From Dyadobacter tibetensis Y620-1 (GTDB taxonomy: Bacteria > Bacteroidota > Bacteroidia > Cytophagales > Spirosomataceae), in assembly GCF_000566685.1 (NCBI RefSeq), contig NZ_AZQN01000014.1, positions 1-34,974 on the forward strand: a stretch of 34,974 nucleotides of DNA, written 5' to 3'. The notes under the pieces are model-generated. The model was not told the origin of the DNA, ran no database searches, and saw nothing but the letters and a program-made list of their open reading frames with translations. Positions 8,241 through 16,573 of the stretch are shown here, piece after piece. The number at the start of each line of letters is the position of its first letter. Position 1 is the first letter of the stretch. A program made the position numbers and the translations under genes.

Positions 8241-9923
8241 ATGAAAGATATAAATACAATTAAACGATTGCTGATAAGTCTGCTGGTGCTCTCCATAGCC
8301 CTGGGATGCAAGGAGGATTTCCTTGAACGCCCCCCGACCGACTCGATCGTAGATGCCAGTTTCTATAAAAACGACGATCAGGTATTAGGGGCTACCGGTC
8401 TACTATATAGCAAAGTTTGGTTTGATTATAACGACAAAGCCTCCTATAATATCGGAGACTTCAGGTCGGGCACCACCTTTTCTGCTTATAACGACCGGGG
8501 TAACGTGCTTTTTAATACTACCGGCACTACCCCGGAAAATGGGCAGGCGTGGCGTGCGTTCTTTAATGTGGTAGGTCAGTCGAACTTAGCCATCAGTAAT
8601 ATAAACCGTTATGCGGGCGAAGCGGTGAGTCCCGCCATGAAAAGACATGGAATAGCGGAAGCACGATTTATGAGAGCGGTAGCCTATCGACATTTGGTAA
8701 TGAACTGGGGTGCCGTTCCCATCATAGAGGACAATTTGAAAATTCTTTCGGATACCACCATACAACGAAATACACCGGAAAGTGTTTGGCGGTTTATCAC
8801 CTCCGAAATGCGTGCGGTTGCTGCAGATTTACCCGCTACTCCCATTCGTCCGGGACGGATTACCAGATGGAGTGCTGAGGGTATGCTGGCGCGCTTTTAT
8901 CTTACCCGTGCTGGTGTAGGTGCAACAGGAAATAAACGTAATCAGATGTATCTGGATAGTGCCAAATATTACTCCGAAAGAGTAATTACCCTAAGTGGTG
9001 CCTCATTGCTTCGAAACTATGCCGATCTTTTTCGTTATCCATACGATAATAATGCAGAATCGTTATTCTCCTTGCAATGGGTGTTCTCTCCGGGTGCCTG
9101 GGGCACGCAAAATTCTACTCCAGCCTATTTGGCTTATAGTAGCGACATCGCCAATGGTGATGGCTGGGGAGGTGATAAAAGTGCAACCTGGTGGATGATC
9201 AGCCAATATGAAGGAATAGATATTACTCCCTCCGGGATGAAAGGACGGACCTTGGATCAGCGTCTTAAGGCTACCTACATGCTTCCTGGAGCCTCTTATC
9301 CGGAGATTACCCAGACCATTCCGGGGGGAGAGCAGAAGCTTATATTTCCCTTCAATAATGCCAGTAGTAAGAGCAATTATTTATCCATCAAAAAATATGT
9401 TACAGGTAAGGCTAAAGATGTAGGTGGACAGGCAGCACAGCAAAATTATGGTCATGATACCTATATGTTGCGCCTGGCGGAGATGTATCTGATTTACGCC
9501 GAGGCTGCTCTTGGCGATGCGCCTACGACTACAGATGCCAAAGCACTCGCCTATTTTAACAAAGTGCATACACGGGCGGGGCTTCCTGCCGTAGAGACGG
9601 CTCTTAACTTCGGTATGATTTTCAAAGAAAGACTCTGCGAATTCGCAATGGAAGGCATTGCCTGGTACGATTTGGTGAGTCTGCACTATTATAACCCGAC
9701 CAAGGCCTATGGCATATTAAATCAACAGGACAGGGGCCTTTTCTTCACCGAGCCCGATCAGATGCCTAATCCTACGTCCTGGACTTTTACCAAGACTTCC
9801 TGGGCCAATAACGATCGCACCATCAATGCTAATGCAGGTAATTTCTTTTTGCCTATTCCATCGGCAGAACTTAGCCAGGCACCTAACCTGCTGAAACCAG
9901 CTATCGACTATTATGCTAAGTAA
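8241..9923 (+). CDS. SusD/RagB-family nutrient-binding lipoprotein
   Basis: 560-residue surface lipoprotein that caps the SusC barrel and binds glycan. The signal peptide ends in the lipobox LSIALGC with Cys23. The residues after it, KEDFLERPP, combine an acidic export-type signal with the FLE-x-PP motif typical of SusD. The helical TPR-like part includes EARFMRAVAYRHLVMNWG (about 140-160), and the C-terminal region shows YGHDTYMLRLAEMYLIYAEA and FKERLCEFAMEGIAWYDLV. It starts 12 bp after susC, so the pair is translated from one message. Specificity cannot be read from the sequence. Confidence 0.95.
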   Translation: MKDINTIKRLLISLLVLSIALGCKEDFLERPPTDSIVDASFYKNDDQVLGATGLLYSKVWFDYNDKASYNIGDFRSGTTFSAYNDRGNVLFNTTGTTPENGQAWRAFFNVVGQSNLAISNINRYAGEAVSPAMKRHGIAEARFMRAVAYRHLVMNWGAVPIIEDNLKILSDTTIQRNTPESVWRFITSEMRAVAADLPATPIRPGRITRWSAEGMLARFYLTRAGVGATGNKRNQMYLDSAKYYSERVITLSGASLLRNYADLFRYPYDNNAESLFSLQWVFSPGAWGTQNSTPAYLAYSSDIANGDGWGGDKSATWWMISQYEGIDITPSGMKGRTLDQRLKATYMLPGASYPEITQTIPGGEQKLIFPFNNASSKSNYLSIKKYVTGKAKDVGGQAAQQNYGHDTYMLRLAEMYLIYAEAALGDAPTTTDAKALAYFNKVHTRAGLPAVETALNFGMIFKERLCEFAMEGIAWYDLVSLHYYNPTKAYGILNQQDRGLFFTEPDQMPNPTSWTFTKTSWANNDRTINANAGNFFLPIPSAELSQAPNLLKPAIDYYAK

Positions 9924-9962
9924 ATTGGGCTTTTTTTGACCAAATGTTAAAAATGATTTATC

Positions 9963-11120
9963 ATGATCAATTCATATAAAAAAAACGGTGTTATAGGGCT
10001 GATTCTAATGCTCACAGTCCTATTGGGGGGATGCTCGGACAAAGACCTTCCCAATCAGGGAGAGCCTCTAATTGAGTATATCAGAGTGTCTAAACCCGAG
10101 TCGTCAGACTCCCTTTTAATAGGGGCTTCTCAAGGGAGTCTCATTGCTATAGTGGGGCAGAATCTTCAGGATACCAGAGAAATTTGGTTCAACGACCAAA
10201 GGGCTTCCTTGACCCCTACTTATGTTTCCGCCCAAAGCATTCTGGTACGGACCCCTTCCAATATTCCCACCGAGATCAATAATAAGATGACCTTAGTGTT
10301 TGGTAATGGGCAAAGGTTAGAGCATAATTTTAAGATAGAAATTAGCAAACCGGTGGTAAGTGCCATGAATAGTGAGTTTGTACTCACCGGAGAGATCGCC
10401 ACCATTCGGGGTAACTATTTCTATCCACCCCTGACTGTCACCTTCGCCGGAAACGTGGAAGGTGAAGTGGTTAGTGTGGATGATCAGCTTATGCAGGTGC
10501 GTATTCCCGAGGGTGCCCTTCCAGGCCAGATTGTTGTAAAGACCAATTTTGGCGAAGCCAAGTCCGACTTTTGGTTCAGAGATAACCGGAATATTTTTTT
10601 AAGTAGTGATCCATTTACTGGCTGGTGGAATAAGGACTTTGTGGTTAGCAACCCCGGAGAGGGTGATCCCAAAGCCATCAATGGCAATTATATTCGTGTT
10701 AAAAAAATAATCCCCAGTTGGGCCTGGACTGAAGTCGCTGGTGGTCCTCCCGATGCTATGGGGCCTATTAGTAAGAATATTCCTGACGAAGCCATTCTCA
10801 GTCCTGATAAGTATAATTTAAAATTTGAGGTCAACACAATCAAGCCATATACGGCTAATGTGTTGAAATTGAATATTGGCCTCAGCGATTTTAATAATGA
10901 TCAATTCACATGGATGCCCCCCTACGATACCAAAGGGGAATGGAAAACCGTAGTGATTCCATTTGAGGAACTTGCTGCCGCCTACGAAAAGGCGGGCGTG
11001 AAAATGCGCGTAAATCCTAATGGCTACCACACCAGATTGTTGTTCCATGGAGGTGGGGAACTGGACTGTGATATTTCCTTCGACAATTTCCGTATAGTGC
11101 CTAAGATTATCAAAGAGTAA
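9963..11120 (+). CDS. IPT/TIG surface glycan-binding lipoprotein (SGBP-B-like)
   Basis: 385-residue lipoprotein with lipobox VLLGGC (Cys24) followed by SDKD, consistent with surface export. Residues about 38-210 contain two IPT/TIG-like Ig repeats (SLIAIVGQNLQDTREIWFND, EIATIRGNYFYPPLTVTFAG). The C-terminal half (about 215-385; TGWWNKDFVVSN, WTEVAGGPPD, TRLLFHGGGELDCDISFDNFRI) resembles the binding domain of surface glycan-binding protein B, first described from xyloglucan loci. Position three in a sus-like operon fits that role: holding polysaccharide at the cell surface for SusCD. Family assignment by the C-terminal domain is moderately sure; the glycan is unknown. Confidence 0.82.
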   Translation: MINSYKKNGVIGLILMLTVLLGGCSDKDLPNQGEPLIEYIRVSKPESSDSLLIGASQGSLIAIVGQNLQDTREIWFNDQRASLTPTYVSAQSILVRTPSNIPTEINNKMTLVFGNGQRLEHNFKIEISKPVVSAMNSEFVLTGEIATIRGNYFYPPLTVTFAGNVEGEVVSVDDQLMQVRIPEGALPGQIVVKTNFGEAKSDFWFRDNRNIFLSSDPFTGWWNKDFVVSNPGEGDPKAINGNYIRVKKIIPSWAWTEVAGGPPDAMGPISKNIPDEAILSPDKYNLKFEVNTIKPYTANVLKLNIGLSDFNNDQFTWMPPYDTKGEWKTVVIPFEELAAAYEKAGVKMRVNPNGYHTRLLFHGGGELDCDISFDNFRIVPKIIKE

Positions 11121-11147
11121 GGGTCTCATTTTTAAAGTATTGAATAT

Positions 11148-12440
11148 ATGGATATCATATCTAAACATCATATGAGGAGTCTGGTTTGGCTCTTATTATT
11201 AATAGTACTGGGGGCGGGTTGCAATGACGACGAAGTAGGTGCGACATCCGAGGTGCAGCTACTTAGCTTTGGCCCTACTGGATCCAAGCCGGGAGAAACG
11301 CTTATATTTATTGGTAATAATCTCGACAAGGTTACGTCCATCGAACTTGTTGGCGCTACCGTAGACAGAGCAGCATTTGCTATTCAAACTCCCTCAAGGA
11401 TTGAATTTACCATCCCTAAAGAAAGCGGAGAAGGAAAGGTCATTCTTAAAACCCCTGCCGGGGACCTTACCTCTAAAACGATCCTGAGTTTTGAGGTACT
11501 CCCTACTATTGCCAGTATTCCCATAGAAGCCCGCCCCGGCTCCAATATTACCATCAAGGGCGACTTCCTGCAATGGGTAAAGGGCGTGCGGTTTGCCAAA
11601 GATACCACCGTAACCGCCTTTGTGAGCCAGTCGTATTCTGAACTGGTAGTTACTGTTCCCATGAATGCGCAAAGCGGGACTGTGGTATTTTTAGGTGGTG
11701 GAACTGAACCCGTAAATATTGAGTCGGAAAAAGAGCTGGCCATAACACTTCCAAAATTAACGGAAATTACGCCCATACCCGCAGAAAGAGGAAAACCGAT
11801 AAGTCTGAAAGGAAAGGATCTGGATTTGGTGAAAAGCGTGATGTTCAAAGGGTCAGCGGAAGCTGTAACGGAATTTATCAGTAAAACACCTACAGAACTG
11901 CAGCTGATGGTTCCGGAAAAAGCAGCGAAAGGCCTCGTCTCTATCATGAGCTACTCGGGAATTATCATAGATTCGACGCAACCTCTGACTTTTGTAGGAG
12001 ACCTGCCCGATCTTCCCCCGCTGACCTATGCGATCTACGACGATAAACTGATGAACGGCTGGCAAGACTGGGGTTGGGGAAATACCAATGATAAAGCTAG
12101 CACGGAGTTGGTGAGAATGGGGCTGGCTGCTATAAAAGTTGATTTTAAAGGGAGCTGGGGTGCAATCAAGTTTGCAAATGGAAGTTTAAATACAACTCCA
12201 TATGCACTGGTTACTTTCTCGGTTTATGGTGGGAAAGATACTGATGGGAAGAAGATGAACGTTGCGGCTAATGGGGGGAAGGCTCTTTCAATATCCATAA
12301 AAGAAGGAGCCTGGACCACCTTTAACTTAAGCCTGAAAGATCTAGGCGAGCCAGGAGTTCTTAAGGACCTGTCCCTGCAAGAAACGGGTTGGTCAGGTAC
12401 GGTGTACATAGATCATGTAGGTTTGAAATCGGAAAAATAA
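11148..12440 (+). CDS. IPT/TIG-repeat lipoprotein with C-terminal carbohydrate-binding-like domain
   Basis: 430-residue lipoprotein; lipobox LGAGC (Cys25) then NDDE, an acidic export-type signal. At least three IPT/TIG Ig repeats are readable (GSKPGETLIFIGNNLDKVTS, ARPGSNITIKGDFLQWVKGV, AERGKPISLKGKDLDLVKSV). The last 140 residues (YAIYDDKLMNGWQDWGWG ... GTVYIDHVGLK) look like a beta-sandwich carbohydrate-binding module, rich in Trp and with a closing IDHVGL strand. The gene is 27 bp downstream of the first TIG lipoprotein and 25 bp upstream of the hydrolase, so it is part of the same operon and probably a second glycan-capture protein. ATG 11148 gives MDIISKHHMRSLVW; the internal ATG at residue 9 is also possible. 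Confidence 0.8.
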   Translation: MDIISKHHMRSLVWLLLLIVLGAGCNDDEVGATSEVQLLSFGPTGSKPGETLIFIGNNLDKVTSIELVGATVDRAAFAIQTPSRIEFTIPKESGEGKVILKTPAGDLTSKTILSFEVLPTIASIPIEARPGSNITIKGDFLQWVKGVRFAKDTTVTAFVSQSYSELVVTVPMNAQSGTVVFLGGGTEPVNIESEKELAITLPKLTEITPIPAERGKPISLKGKDLDLVKSVMFKGSAEAVTEFISKTPTELQLMVPEKAAKGLVSIMSYSGIIIDSTQPLTFVGDLPDLPPLTYAIYDDKLMNGWQDWGWGNTNDKASTELVRMGLAAIKVDFKGSWGAIKFANGSLNTTPYALVTFSVYGGKDTDGKKMNVAANGGKALSISIKEGAWTTFNLSLKDLGEPGVLKDLSLQETGWSGTVYIDHVGLKSEK

Positions 12441-12465
12441 TCATTCATTTTTAGGTATATATCGG

Positions 12466-14202
12466 ATGAAAAATTTCAGCCGATCCATGACGACTGTAAT
12501 GGTCGTCTGGATCTTTATGCTCATCGTTGTCTCCTGCAAAAACGGCGAAGCAGTCCCACAGACAGGCGCACCACATTTGTCGGAAATCGTTACTCCAGTA
12601 GACCCGGATCTGGCTCAGACGGTAGGTTTTTTTATGGAATACTGGAATACAAAGTCATTTGAGATACCCCCTTTCGAACAAGGTATTGTTCCTGCCTCGG
12701 CATCTCATGAAATAGCCGTAGACGCGGCCAAGGTATTGGCCAAAATTCCTCCTGCTGTTTATGCCCATAATGCCAATATATGGATGCATAGGATGGTGGA
12801 TGCCCCTGCTTTTATGTCGCATATTGCTACCCTTAAACCCCAGGTTATACGTTGGCCAGCGGGGAGTGGCAGTGATGCCTATTTCTGGAATGCCCAACCC
12901 GGGCAGCTACCTGCCGACGTGCCGGCCAAACTCCTCGACAAAGAGGGGATAGAGAAGGAGCCTGGCTACGAAACAGGGAACCCTAAAGTAAGCTGGCGAG
13001 GCTCCTTGGAGAATTACTATCAGGTGTTATCCCACAGCCAGAGTAAGGGGCTTATCACCGTTAACTATGGTTATGCCCGATACGGCACTAGTGCCAATCC
13101 TGTTGCTGCGGCCGCACATCTTGCAGCAGAATGGGTACGCTACGATAAAGGCCGTACTCCTTACTGGGAGGTGGGCAATGAAAATTTTGGTGATTGGGAA
13201 TGGGGCTACCGAATCGATGTCTCTAAGAACAAAGATGGACAACCCGAATTCATCAATGGGAAGCTATATGCGGAGCATTTTAAAGTCTTCGCCGACTCCA
13301 TGCACAAGGCAGCAGCAGAGATTGGCGCCAGCATCAAAGTTGGTGCTGTGCTTTTCGATGCCCCTGCTCTGGAACCCTGGCAGACGCCTACGGTCAAGAC
13401 CTGGAACACCTCCGTTCTGAGCAATATAGCCGATGCCGCAGACTATTATGTTGTCCATAATTATTTTACTCCTTACAAGCAGAACTCCAAAGCCAATGAA
13501 ATTATAAAGGCGGCAGAACAGGTTCCAGGTGAAATGATGTCCTACCTAAAAAGTACTTTCAAGGCTACAGGGGCGAAGTTGAAACCAATTTCCATGTCCG
13601 AATGGAATATGTGGGCCGAAGGAGCCAAGCAGCAAGTATCCAACGTAAGTGGACTCTTTGCTGTGATGGTGGTGGTTGAGGCTATTAAGTCGGGTTATGG
13701 CCTAGCCGCACGTTGGGACCTCTTTAATAGTTGGGCCAATGGAGACGACCATGGTTTATTTAGTGATGGCCGAGAGCCGGGTGTTGCTATTTGGACACCA
13801 AGGCCGTCGTTTCATTATATGTATTTTTTGCAAAAATGCATGGGTGATCGAATGGTTTCTGCAGAGTCGCCTGTGCCGCAGTTGAAAACCTATGCTTCTA
13901 CCTTTACCAGTGGGGAGACCGGAGTCGTTGTCATCAACGAATCGGCCGGAGCGAAAGCCATACAAATCAAACTCAATAATAAGCGATATGGAAAACGTTA
14001 TTATTGGTATCAGTTGGAAGGAGGAGACGATAATGGTGAGTTCTCCAGGAAAGTGCTTGTAAATGGACAGGGTCCAAGCCAAGTAGCCGGGGGCCCCCAG
14101 GCCTATACAAGCCTGAAGGCCCGATCTGCTTCTATCGAAGGAGGTATTAAAGTCACCATCCCTCCCCTAGGGGCCGTCATGTTGGTAGTAGATAAGCCTT
14201 AA
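12466..14202 (+). CDS. Glycoside hydrolase lipoprotein, clan-A (GH51/GH39-like) type
   Basis: 578-residue lipoprotein (lipobox LIVVSC, Cys24). The fold signature is of the clan-A (beta/alpha)8 kind: VIRWPAGSGSDAYFW early, then YWEVGNENFGDWEWG with the NE acid/base candidate Glu239, and PISMSEWNMWAEGA with the nucleophile candidate Glu379, followed by a C-terminal beta domain (about 470-578). The Asn-Glu pair and the spacing of 140 residues fit retaining clan-A enzymes such as alpha-L-arabinofuranosidase-like proteins, but I cannot assign a numbered family with confidence. It is the only catalytic gene in the operon, so it probably makes the first cut or trims the bound glycan. Either surface or periplasmic location is possible. 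Confidence 0.8.
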   Translation: MKNFSRSMTTVMVVWIFMLIVVSCKNGEAVPQTGAPHLSEIVTPVDPDLAQTVGFFMEYWNTKSFEIPPFEQGIVPASASHEIAVDAAKVLAKIPPAVYAHNANIWMHRMVDAPAFMSHIATLKPQVIRWPAGSGSDAYFWNAQPGQLPADVPAKLLDKEGIEKEPGYETGNPKVSWRGSLENYYQVLSHSQSKGLITVNYGYARYGTSANPVAAAAHLAAEWVRYDKGRTPYWEVGNENFGDWEWGYRIDVSKNKDGQPEFINGKLYAEHFKVFADSMHKAAAEIGASIKVGAVLFDAPALEPWQTPTVKTWNTSVLSNIADAADYYVVHNYFTPYKQNSKANEIIKAAEQVPGEMMSYLKSTFKATGAKLKPISMSEWNMWAEGAKQQVSNVSGLFAVMVVVEAIKSGYGLAARWDLFNSWANGDDHGLFSDGREPGVAIWTPRPSFHYMYFLQKCMGDRMVSAESPVPQLKTYASTFTSGETGVVVINESAGAKAIQIKLNNKRYGKRYYWYQLEGGDDNGEFSRKVLVNGQGPSQVAGGPQAYTSLKARSASIEGGIKVTIPPLGAVMLVVDKP

Positions 14203-14215
14203 CCCAACATTCCCC

Positions 14216-14275
14216 GCCTTCGACATGCTCAGGCTGACAGATAAGTATTTAAGGAGCCTTCGACAGGCTCAGGGG
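14216..14275. repeat. Two copies of a CCTTCGACA-GCTCAGG intergenic repeat
   Basis: Just after the hydrolase stop, GCCTTCGACATGCTCAGG (14216-14233) and GCCTTCGACAGGCTCAGG (14256-14273) occur 40 bp apart in the same orientation. This 18-bp word, often continued by a CTGACA-like tail as in the first copy, is a dispersed intergenic element that I recognise from many Bacteroidota genomes. It may mark the end of the operon; no terminator hairpin with a T-run is evident. The rest of 14203-14452 holds no gene. Confidence 0.7.
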
Positions 14276-14452
14276 ATTATTAGATGAGCTTTATGGCGGT
14301 GACTTAAGTGCGATTCTTAATTATTATTTAATCCATTCTATAGCGTATGGCAAAGTAATTATAAGTTATTTACTGCTTTCCTTTAATAGTATAATAGGGC
14401 TTTCTTTCGTTTTAAATTTTCCACAATTAGTATTAAGCAAATTAATTAATAT

Positions 14453-15364
14453 ATGTCTGTAGAAAGCATTAGTCACCAGGCACATGCCAGTTGGTATAAG
14501 GTTCAGTATGAAACTAAAGATGCTCAGGAAAAAGCTATCGCAGACTGGCAATTCGATCAAGAAAATAATACTGTGAACCATTGGATTCACCAGCGTTTGC
14601 TAAACCTGGCAACACCTCTGACCTTAGAGAAGAAACAATGGTTGACGGTTGGTGATGGCTATGGATTTGATGCTAATTTTTTTTATAAAAAAGGACTGGA
14701 TGTTACTGCTTCCGATATCTCAGATACTTTTCTGCCACTATCACACCAGCATGGTCTTTTCCAAAAATATGCAGTGGAGAATGCTGAGAAATTAACCTTC
14801 GCTGATAATTCTTTTGATTATGTTTTCTGTAAGGAGGCATATCACCATTTTCCTAGGCCTTATATGGCGGTCTATGAAATGATCAGAGTGGCTCGGGAAG
14901 GGGTGGTGCTCATAGAGCCGCACGATCCGGTCTCAAAAATGCCACTTCTCTTGGCGGCTCGAAATATCATAGACCGGGTGGACACCGCCTTACTTCAGAA
15001 ATACTGGAAAAATCGCTATTCTTTTGAAGAGGTAGGTAATTATGTTTTTAAATTGTCGGAAAGAGAAATTGACAAGCTAGCCAATGGAATCGGTATGAAA
15101 ATGGTAGCCTTTAAAGGAATCAATAATAATTACCACAGCCCCCAGGTAGCGAAGGAAAAAGCAGATGCATCTTCCCCTGCTTTTAGGAAGATTCTACGAA
15201 AATTACGCATTCATAATGCATTATCCCGCCTATCTCTGATGCCAACTCAAGTTCTATCTGCCATTATATTCAAGAAAATACCTTCAGAAAATACACTTGC
15301 TGCCCTGAAAAAGGAGGGGTATCAACTTCATTTTTTTCCTGTTAACCCTTATGCTAATCGATAG
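14453..15364 (+). CDS. Class I SAM-dependent methyltransferase
   Basis: 303-residue soluble protein. Motif I is LTVGDGYGFDANFF (about residues 63-76; Gly-rich AdoMet loop), followed by the acidic residue of VTASDIS (about 82-88), then AEKLTFADNSFDYVFCKEAYHHFPRP (motif II region) and VVLIEPHD. This order is that of methyltransferase-11/25-type Rossmann enzymes. The substrate is unknown. The C-terminal 100 residues (VDTALLQKYWKNRYSFEEVG ...) form an extra helical part found in methyltransferases of glycan or secondary-metabolite clusters, but nothing around it supports either. It converges on the minus-strand transporter gene with only 7 bp between the stops. Confidence 0.85.
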   Translation: MSVESISHQAHASWYKVQYETKDAQEKAIADWQFDQENNTVNHWIHQRLLNLATPLTLEKKQWLTVGDGYGFDANFFYKKGLDVTASDISDTFLPLSHQHGLFQKYAVENAEKLTFADNSFDYVFCKEAYHHFPRPYMAVYEMIRVAREGVVLIEPHDPVSKMPLLLAARNIIDRVDTALLQKYWKNRYSFEEVGNYVFKLSEREIDKLANGIGMKMVAFKGINNNYHSPQVAKEKADASSPAFRKILRKLRIHNALSRLSLMPTQVLSAIIFKKIPSENTLAALKKEGYQLHFFPVNPYANR

Positions 15365-15371
15365 GAAACGA

Positions 15372-16550
15372 TTAACCCTTATACGCCCCAAGTGCTTCTA
15401 TTCCCAGCCAGAGTAACAGCAGTACCACCATCCAACCCAGTATCGATAGCCATTTGGGATGCTGGTAATTGCCCATAATCCGCTTGTTTCGAACGGCTAT
15501 GAGCAAGATGAACAAGGCAAAGGGTAGGACGAAACCGTTGAGGGTGCCCACCCATATTAAGACTTTTACGGGCGTGCCTACTAATAGAAAAATTACCGCA
15601 GACATGAGTATGAAAACTATGGTTAGTTTTTCTTGGTACTTTTCAATTAATGGGTGAAAACTCCGTAAGAAGGTCAGCGAAGTATAGGCGGCCCCTATGA
15701 CCGAAGTGATGGCCGCCGACCAGATCATAAGTCCAAAAAGTTGTCGGCCCAAAGATCCTGTGGCATTTTCAAACACCGAAGCGGTAGGGTTTCCAGCATC
15801 GATATTAGTAATCTTCAACACGACTCCCAAGGTCGCCAGAAACAACAGATACCGAATGACAGCGGTGAGCAAAATGGCTGTTCCTGCTCCACGGTTGGTT
15901 TCCGACAGGTCCTTGGTTCCATTGAACCCGGAGTCCAGCAGTCGGTGTGCGCCGGCAAAGGAGATATACCCGCCCACTGTCCCACCCACCAAGGTAATGG
16001 TTGCCAAGGCGTCAAATTCCTGAGGAACGATGCTATGCCGGAGGGCCAGCGCCAAGGGTGGGCGGGCTATAAAGGCCACGACGAGGATCAGCAGGATCAT
16101 CCCCAAGCCTAGAATCTTGGTGAGCAGATCCATTTTTTGTCCTGCCTCCTTAAAGAGAAAAATAGAAATGGCAATCAGGGCACTGATGCCTGCTCCGATT
16201 TTTACGGGTATGCCTGTCAGTGCTTCTATTCCCAGTCCGGCCCCAGCTAGATTACCAATATTAAACGCTAGGCCTCCTATGACGACCAGTAGGGCCAAAA
16301 CATACCCCAGACCTGGATACAGCTCATTGGCCAGATCCTGGGCCCTTTTGCCAGAAACCACGATAATCTGCCATATATTATACTGTACACATAAGTCGAT
16401 CAGCACCGAAAGTAAGATCACAAAACCGAAGCTAGTGGTCAGTTTCTGGGTGAACACGGTCGTCTGGGTTAAAAAACCGGGCCCTACCGCTGAGGTCGCC
16501 ATCAGGAACGCAGCTCCCAACAGACGATTTCCATGGTTTCGTTTGATCAT
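15372..16550 (-). CDS. NRAMP-fold transporter lacking the metal-site motif (YcsG-like)
   Basis: 392-residue protein with about eleven hydrophobic segments and overall NRAMP-family character. Canonical NRAMP metal importers carry DPGN in the first helix and MPH in the sixth. Here the corresponding places read SAVGPGFLTQTT (residues about 20-31) and YISFAGAHRLLDSG, so the Asp and Asn of helix 1 and the Met of helix 6 are absent. B. subtilis YcsG, also NRAMP-like, is encoded with 5-oxoprolinase subunits, and this gene sits 23 bp downstream of a 5-oxoprolinase gene on the same strand. A role in uptake of 5-oxoproline or a related compound, rather than of metal, is a reasonable inference. Confidence 0.82.
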   Translation of the reverse strand: MIKRNHGNRLLGAAFLMATSAVGPGFLTQTTVFTQKLTTSFGFVILLSVLIDLCVQYNIWQIIVVSGKRAQDLANELYPGLGYVLALLVVIGGLAFNIGNLAGAGLGIEALTGIPVKIGAGISALIAISIFLFKEAGQKMDLLTKILGLGMILLILVVAFIARPPLALALRHSIVPQEFDALATITLVGGTVGGYISFAGAHRLLDSGFNGTKDLSETNRGAGTAILLTAVIRYLLFLATLGVVLKITNIDAGNPTASVFENATGSLGRQLFGLMIWSAAITSVIGAAYTSLTFLRSFHPLIEKYQEKLTIVFILMSAVIFLLVGTPVKVLIWVGTLNGFVLPFALFILLIAVRNKRIMGNYQHPKWLSILGWMVVLLLLWLGIEALGAYKG

Positions 16551-16573
16551 GAGTATTACTTGGATTTAATAGT

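Noticed and set aside
11384..11947. 187-residue minus-strand frame
   Set aside because: Lies wholly inside the plus-strand IPT/TIG lipoprotein gene and has low-complexity composition typical of an antisense shadow.
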